Positions 60,141-64,000 of a DNA stretch of 64,000 bases are shown here, in pieces (within the stretch, counting starts at the first letter, position 1; every line of letters begins with the position of its first letter). The DNA is from Hyphomicrobiales bacterium (GTDB taxonomy: Bacteria > Pseudomonadota > Alphaproteobacteria > Rhizobiales > Beijerinckiaceae), in NCBI GenBank assembly GCA_900466745.1, contig UBNE01000028.1, forward strand, positions 124,001 to 188,000. The letters are read 5' to 3'. A program made the translations under genes and the position numbers. The notes under the pieces are model-generated. The model was not told where the DNA came from and made no database searches. It was given only the letters and a program-made list of their open reading frames with translations.

Positions 60141-60202
60141 GAATCAAAGAGCTGGCGCCTCGGGCTGAACAGGGTATTCAGCCCGGGACTCCAGCCGCCG
60201 CT

Positions 60203-60505
60203 TCAGCGTTTCACCGCCGTCAGGGCGAGCAGCAGCGCGAGGCCCGCGCCCGTGGCGGCCCCGGCCCGGACGGCGTCGGGGTCGAACGGGGTCCTGACCC
60301 CGTAGCGGTGCCAGAGCCAGGCCCCGCAGAAGGCGCCGACGAGCAGGATGCCGGTGTTGAGGGCGGTGCCGAAGGCGCTGTCGGCGAGCAGCAGATCGGC
60401 GATCCAGCCGAACATCATCGCGCCGAGCACGATCATCGTCAGCACCAGCACGAGCGACAGCAGCGGCAGGTCCGGGAAACCGACCATCATCAGCAGACCG
60501 CGCAT
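60203..60505 (-). CDS. Small conserved-looking membrane protein, 100 aa, function unknown
   Basis: The protein begins MRGLLMMVGFPDLPLLSLVL and has three hydrophobic segments (about residues 14-38, 47-65 and 80-97) with the short acidic loop FDPDAVRAG between the last two. GGAG-type purines precede the ATG weakly. I do not recognise a family. Membrane pattern and codon usage argue that it is real. It converges with ubiG and is divergent to the GST gene. Confidence 0.6.
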   Translation of the reverse strand: MRGLLMMVGFPDLPLLSLVLVLTMIVLGAMMFGWIADLLLADSAFGTALNTGILLVGAFCGAWLWHRYGVRTPFDPDAVRAGAATGAGLALLLALTAVKR

Positions 60506-60666
60506 CGCACCCGCTCCGTTCCAGTGAGGCCAGGATCGCCCGAAACGATGAAGGAAACGGCAAGATCGCGGCTCCGCCGCGGGATCTCGCGCCCAGGGCC
60601 GGCATCTTGGACGGAAGCGGGCCGGAGGGTAGGGTGGGCGACCGTCGCCCGGATCGGAGGATCGCC

Positions 60667-61326
60667 GTGTCCCTGACGCTCTATGCCCACCCGTTCTCGT
60701 CCTATTGCCAGAAGGTGCTGACCGCGCTCTACGAGAACGGGACCCCGTTCGATTATCGCCGGCTCGGGCCGGAGGACCCCGCCGCCGGGGCCGAATGGGC
60801 CGCGCTCTGGCCGATGAAGCACATGCCCGTCCTGCTCGACGGCGAGACCCCGGTGTTCGAGTCGAGCATCATCATCGAGCATCTCGGATTGCACCATCCC
60901 GGCCCGGTTCCGCTGCTGCCGGCCGAGCCCAAGGCGGCGCTGCGGACCCGCATGCTCGACCGCTTCTTCGATAATTTCGTCATGACGCCGATGCAGAAGA
61001 TCGTCTTCGACCATCTGCGCCCGGCCGAAAGCCGCGATGCCTACGGGCTGGCCAAGGCGCGCGGGATGCTGGACGACGCCTATCGCTGGCTCGACGGAGA
61101 GCTCGCTGGCCACGACTGGGCGGCGGGCGCCGGTTTCTCGCTGGCCGACTGCGCCGCCGCTCCCGCGCTCTTCTATGCTGACTGGGTGCATGAGATCGAT
61201 CCGGCCCTGGCCCATCTGCGCGCCTATCGCGCCCGGCTTCTCGCGCGCCCGTCCTTCGCGCGGGCGGTGGAGGAGGCGCGGCCCTTCCGCCCGCTGTTCC
61301 CGCCGGGCGCGCCGGACCGCGACTGA
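60667..61326 (+). CDS. Glutathione S-transferase family protein, 219 aa
   Basis: The GTG start (VSLTLYAHPFSSYCQKVL) is chosen because CGGAGG stands six bases upstream. An N-terminal thioredoxin-like GST domain (MKHMPVLLDGETPVFESSII contains the cis-Pro and the ESxxI glutathione site) is followed by a helical C-domain (residues about 95-205, with FSLADCAAAPALFYADW). The active-site residue region (HPFSSYCQK) has Ser/Cys. It may conjugate or reduce electrophiles with glutathione; the substrate is unknown. Confidence 0.9.
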   Translation: MSLTLYAHPFSSYCQKVLTALYENGTPFDYRRLGPEDPAAGAEWAALWPMKHMPVLLDGETPVFESSIIIEHLGLHHPGPVPLLPAEPKAALRTRMLDRFFDNFVMTPMQKIVFDHLRPAESRDAYGLAKARGMLDDAYRWLDGELAGHDWAAGAGFSLADCAAAPALFYADWVHEIDPALAHLRAYRARLLARPSFARAVEEARPFRPLFPPGAPDRD

Positions 61327-61428
61327 CGCGCCGCTCCCTGCCGGGGACATGGCCCGGGCGCGCCCGGGGGCTGTCGCCTCCGCCGGATCGAGGGTAGAGA
61401 CGACGACCTTCGCCAGCTTCCGGGTCCG

Positions 61429-62307
61429 ATGCCGTCTCTCCTCCTGCGCGGAATGCCGCTGATCTTCACCTTCCTCTGGTCGACGGGGTGGATCGTTGCC
61501 GGCTATTCGGCGCGCTACGCCGATGCCCTGACCTTCCTGGCGGTGCGCTTCGCCACGGCGGCGGTGCTGGTCACGCTGATGGCGCTGGCGGCCGGCGCGC
61601 CCTGGCCGCGCAGCCGCCGCGCCGTCATCGACATCGCGATCACCGGCATCCTCCTGCACGGGGTCTATCTCGCCGGCGTCTGGTGGGCGGTGCGCCACGG
61701 CCTGCCGGCCGGCATCTCCGGCCTGATCGCCGGGCTGCAGCCGATCCTGACGGCGCTGTTCGCGCCCGTCCTCGTCGGGGAGCGCATCTCCGGGCTGCGC
61801 TGGCTCGGCATCGCCTGCGGCTTCGCCGGCATCGCGCTGGTGCTCCAGCCGCAGCTCGCCGGCGTCGATCCGGCGGCGCTCTGGGGCGTGCTCCTGCCGA
61901 TCCTGGTCAACGTCGCCGGCATGTTCGCCGTGACCTTCGGCTCCTTCTACCAGAAGGCGCGGGTGCATTCGGGCGATCTCAGGACGATGACGGCGATCCA
62001 GTATGCCGCCGCCTTCCTGGTCACCATCCCCTTCGCCTGGGCTCTGGAGCCGATGCGGGTGGAGTGGAACCTGACCATGGTCCTGGTCCTGCTCTGGTCG
62101 GTGGTGGTCCTCTCGCTCGGCAGCATCGGGCTCTATCTGTTCATGCTCCGGCGCGGCGAGGTCTCGCGCATCGCGACCTTCCTCTACCTCGTGCCGGCGC
62201 TGGTCGCGGTCGAGGCCTGGCTGCTGTTCGGGGAGACGCTGTCGGGGCTGCAGGTCGCCGGCATGGCCGTCACCATCCTCGGCGTCGGTCTCGCCACCCG
62301 GAGATGA
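61429..62307 (+). CDS. EamA/DMT-family transporter, 292 aa
   Basis: Ten hydrophobic segments are arranged as two EamA repeats: FTFLWSTGWIVAGYSARYAD at the start, AGISGLIAGLQPILTALFAP ending the first repeat and VSRIATFLYLVPALVAVEAW in the second. RhaT/YdcZ-like members export amino acids or other small metabolites across the inner membrane. The substrate cannot be told. It begins 102 bases after the GST gene and may be co-transcribed. Confidence 0.9.
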   Translation: MPSLLLRGMPLIFTFLWSTGWIVAGYSARYADALTFLAVRFATAAVLVTLMALAAGAPWPRSRRAVIDIAITGILLHGVYLAGVWWAVRHGLPAGISGLIAGLQPILTALFAPVLVGERISGLRWLGIACGFAGIALVLQPQLAGVDPAALWGVLLPILVNVAGMFAVTFGSFYQKARVHSGDLRTMTAIQYAAAFLVTIPFAWALEPMRVEWNLTMVLVLLWSVVVLSLGSIGLYLFMLRRGEVSRIATFLYLVPALVAVEAWLLFGETLSGLQVAGMAVTILGVGLATRR

Positions 62308-62442
62308 CGGGGCCGGTTTCGGCGCCTTCCTCGCCGGAAGGCGGGCCGATGCGGTCCGCGGCCGATTTTCGTGATAATTTCGACATCATCGCCGGCTTGG
62401 CATGAGGAGCGGCCGCCAACGGCCGCAAGACCGACAGGAGAC

Positions 62443-63183
62443 ATGATGCCGAATTTCTTCGCCCCCGCGCTCGCCGGAGCCACTCTCTTCGCCGCCGCCA
62501 TGCTGCCCGCCCTGCCTGCGGCCGCGCAGGATGCGCTCGCCGGCCGCCAGGCGCCGCGCATCAGCGTCGTCGGCGAGGGCGAGGTTTCCGTGGCGCCCGA
62601 CCTTGCCGTGGTGACGCTGAGCGTGCTGCGCGAGGCCGCCACGGCCCGCGAGGCGCTCACCGCCAACAATGCGGCGATGAAGGAGGTGCTCGACGGCCTC
62701 AAGGCGGCCGGCATCGCCGAGCGCGACATCCAGACCTCCCGGCTCAATATCCAGCCGCGCTACGCGCAGGGCACGCGCGACAAGCCCGAGACGCCCCGGA
62801 TCGTCGGCTATTCGGTCGGCAACGAGGTGACGGTGCGCATCCGCAAGATCGCGGAGGCCGGCGCGGTCATCGACAAGGTGGTCGGCCTCGGCGTCAACCA
62901 GGGCGGCAGCATCGCCTTTGTCAACGAGGATCTGAAGGCGACGATGACCGAGGCGCGCAAGCGCGCCGTCGCCGATGCGCTCGACAAGGCCCGCACCCTG
63001 GCCGAGGCGGCGGGCGTCAAGCTCGGGCCTGTCCTGTCGATCGAGGAGAATGCGATCGCGCCGCGCCCGATCGCCTACGCCGCGCCGATGCGCAAGGCTT
63101 CGGCCGACATGGCGGTGCCGCTGGCGAGCGGCGAGAACAGCTATCAGACGCAGGTCAACGTGGTCTTCGAGATCGCGCGCTGA
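62443..63183 (+). CDS. Periplasmic SIMPL-domain (DUF541) protein, 246 aa
   Basis: An AGGAGAC site precedes the ATG. A signal peptide ends at PALPAAAQ (about residue 28). The SIMPL domain follows: RISVVGEGEVSVAPDLAVVT, ANNAAMKEVLDGLKAAGIAE, DIQTSRLNIQPRY and IVGYSVGNEVTVRIR. Homologues include E. coli YggE, linked to oxidative-stress tolerance; the molecular function is unknown. Its stop codon is part of a hairpin shared with the convergent carbamoyltransferase gene. Confidence 0.9.
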   Translation: MMPNFFAPALAGATLFAAAMLPALPAAAQDALAGRQAPRISVVGEGEVSVAPDLAVVTLSVLREAATAREALTANNAAMKEVLDGLKAAGIAERDIQTSRLNIQPRYAQGTRDKPETPRIVGYSVGNEVTVRIRKIAEAGAVIDKVVGLGVNQGGSIAFVNEDLKATMTEARKRAVADALDKARTLAEAAGVKLGPVLSIEENAIAPRPIAYAAPMRKASADMAVPLASGENSYQTQVNVVFEIAR

Positions 63184-63198
63184 CCGGCGGGCCGGTCA
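63181..63198. terminator. Hairpin formed by two facing stop codons
   Basis: TGACCGG (63181-63187) and CCGGTCA (63192-63198) form a 7-bp stem with loop CGGG. The first arm contains the SIMPL stop codon and the second contains the stop codon of the convergent gene. Such a short hairpin can help end both transcripts; a T-run is absent. Confidence 0.45.
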
Positions 63199-64000
63199 CG
63201 GCGGCGGGGCGGAGCGCGCCGCCGCCTGCCCGGTCCAGGGAACGCCGGAGAGCATCCGCTCCAGGATCGCCATCCGCATCGGCACCGACAGCGCGACCTG
63301 CCGGAAATAGCCGGCGTTCGGCAGGCTGTCGCAGGAGGGGTCGAGCTCGGAGAAGCGCGGCAGCGGGTTGAGGATCAGCGTGTCGGAGCGCGCGTCCAGG
63401 ATCTTCCGCGCGGTGATGGTGAAGGGCTCCGTCTCCTTCTCCTTGTCGACGGCGTCGCTGCCGAGCGCGGCATGGGCGAATTTGCTCATGTCCTGCATCT
63501 GGATGCTGAGGACGTCGTGGTCGAGCGTGCGGCGCACGTCGTGCACGAGGCCGATCTCGGTGCCCAGCCCCGCCAGCACGGTCATCGCCTCGCGCATCGC
63601 GGGGTTGATCGGCACGTCCGGCAGGCAGCACAGGGTGAAGCGCCGCGGCGGCGTCAGGCGCAGCATCTTGACGAAGGAGACGGCGAAGCGGGCGCGGGTG
63701 TCGCTTGAGAGCGCGATCGACAGCGTCTCGATCGCGCCGCGCATGTGGCGGATGGCGAAGAGGTCGATCAGCGCCTGGCTCGGATGCTCGTCGGCGCCGT
63801 TGCCGGCGTTGATCACCGGCAGGTGGCTCAGCCGCGCCACGCGATAGGGCATGTCCTCCAGATGCGAGCGCACGACCAGCAGGTCGCTGTACAGCTCGAC
63901 GGTGCGGATATGGTCCTCGAGCGTCTCGCCGGTGCTCGTCCCCATCCGGCCGCGATCGGTGTCGTAGGCGTCGATCGACTGGTGGCCGAGGCGGGCGGCG
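63196..64000 (-). CDS. Aspartate/ornithine carbamoyltransferase family protein, 5' end cut by the window
   Basis: The frame is open to the window edge; the first visible residues are AARLGHQSIDAYDTDRGRMG then TSTGETLEDHIRTVELYSD. The C-terminal domain has VINAGNGADEHPSQALIDLF (the H-P-S/T-Q-A-L ligand motif), LILNPLPRFSELDPSCDSLP and a final ALSVPMRMAILERMLSG. It resembles aspartate carbamoyltransferase (PyrB) more than ornithine carbamoyltransferase, but departs from standard PyrB in several blocks, so a PyrB paralogue is possible. It ends at the shared hairpin. Confidence 0.8.
   Translation of the reverse strand, partial: AARLGHQSIDAYDTDRGRMGTSTGETLEDHIRTVELYSDLLVVRSHLEDMPYRVARLSHLPVINAGNGADEHPSQALIDLFAIRHMRGAIETLSIALSSDTRARFAVSFVKMLRLTPPRRFTLCCLPDVPINPAMREAMTVLAGLGTEIGLVHDVRRTLDHDVLSIQMQDMSKFAHAALGSDAVDKEKETEPFTITARKILDARSDTLILNPLPRFSELDPSCDSLPNAGYFRQVALSVPMRMAILERMLSGVPWTGQAAARSAPPP

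Overview
The window is GC-rich DNA from an alphaproteobacterium. It most resembles a free-living member of the Hyphomicrobiales (Bosea/Methylobacterium-like). I infer this from the fused MnhA/B antiporter subunit, the thiOSGE order, FixK/FNR-type boxes, the IS407- and IS427-type insertion sequences and the short palindromic intergenic repeats. The genus is a guess. Both window edges cut a gene: a glycosyltransferase on the left and a carbamoyltransferase on the right.

Region by region. (1) 1-2.6 kb holds the end of a polysaccharide-type locus, with a GT4 glycosyltransferase and an alpha/beta-hydrolase fused to TPR repeats. An IS3-family (IS407-like) element follows at 2.7-3.9 kb. (2) 4.2-15.6 kb looks like a salt/osmotic adaptation block. 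A glutamine-hydrolysing asparagine synthetase homologue stands divergent to a complete betaine/choline-type ABC importer (permease, CBS-ATPase, permease, binding protein), followed by a six-gene Mrp/Pha-type cation/proton antiporter. (3) 15.8-22.9 kb is a sugar-acid locus: kduI, kduD, an HpaI-family aldolase, a polar-amino-acid-type ABC importer and a GntR/FCD regulator with a perfect palindrome just upstream. A further SDR is encoded convergently. (4) 23.3-34.4 kb is a stress and carbon-storage cluster: CBS-BON protein, ChaB, universal stress protein, zinc alcohol dehydrogenase, MgtA-type ATPase, PHA polymerase, phasin and a Nudix hydrolase. FixK/FNR-like boxes lie in three of its promoter regions. 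Its right half sits between two inverted, inwardly truncated IS5-family copies and is full of broken genes (alcohol dehydrogenase N-terminus, MaoC-type N-terminus, BON protein, aldo/keto reductase; a GNAT tail lies further left). (5) 35.7-44.2 kb is a catabolic locus of unknown substrate: acetoacetate-decarboxylase family enzyme, a Pot-type ABC importer whose two permeases are one polypeptide, an IclR regulator, an SDR and a thiamine-diphosphate enzyme. (6) 44.2-46.3 kb is a decayed, partly AT-rich stretch ending at a tRNA-Ser(GCT) gene. (7) 46.7-49.5 kb is a TPP-riboswitch-controlled thiOSGE operon. (8) 49.6-64 kb is mostly ordinary chromosome: a SelW-like protein, an M32 carboxypeptidase, an old yellow enzyme, a MarR-RND efflux operon, lysC, ubiG, a GST, an EamA exporter, a SIMPL protein and the carbamoyltransferase.

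The main themes are adaptation (osmolyte and cation transport, oxygen-linked stress and storage genes) and two transporter-plus-enzyme catabolic modules, with regions 4 and 6 visibly eroded by insertion sequences. I did not find a CRISPR array, a prophage or a recognisable defence system. The best candidates for something not yet described are the catabolic locus at 35.7-44.2 kb and the kdu locus that uses an amino-acid-type importer.
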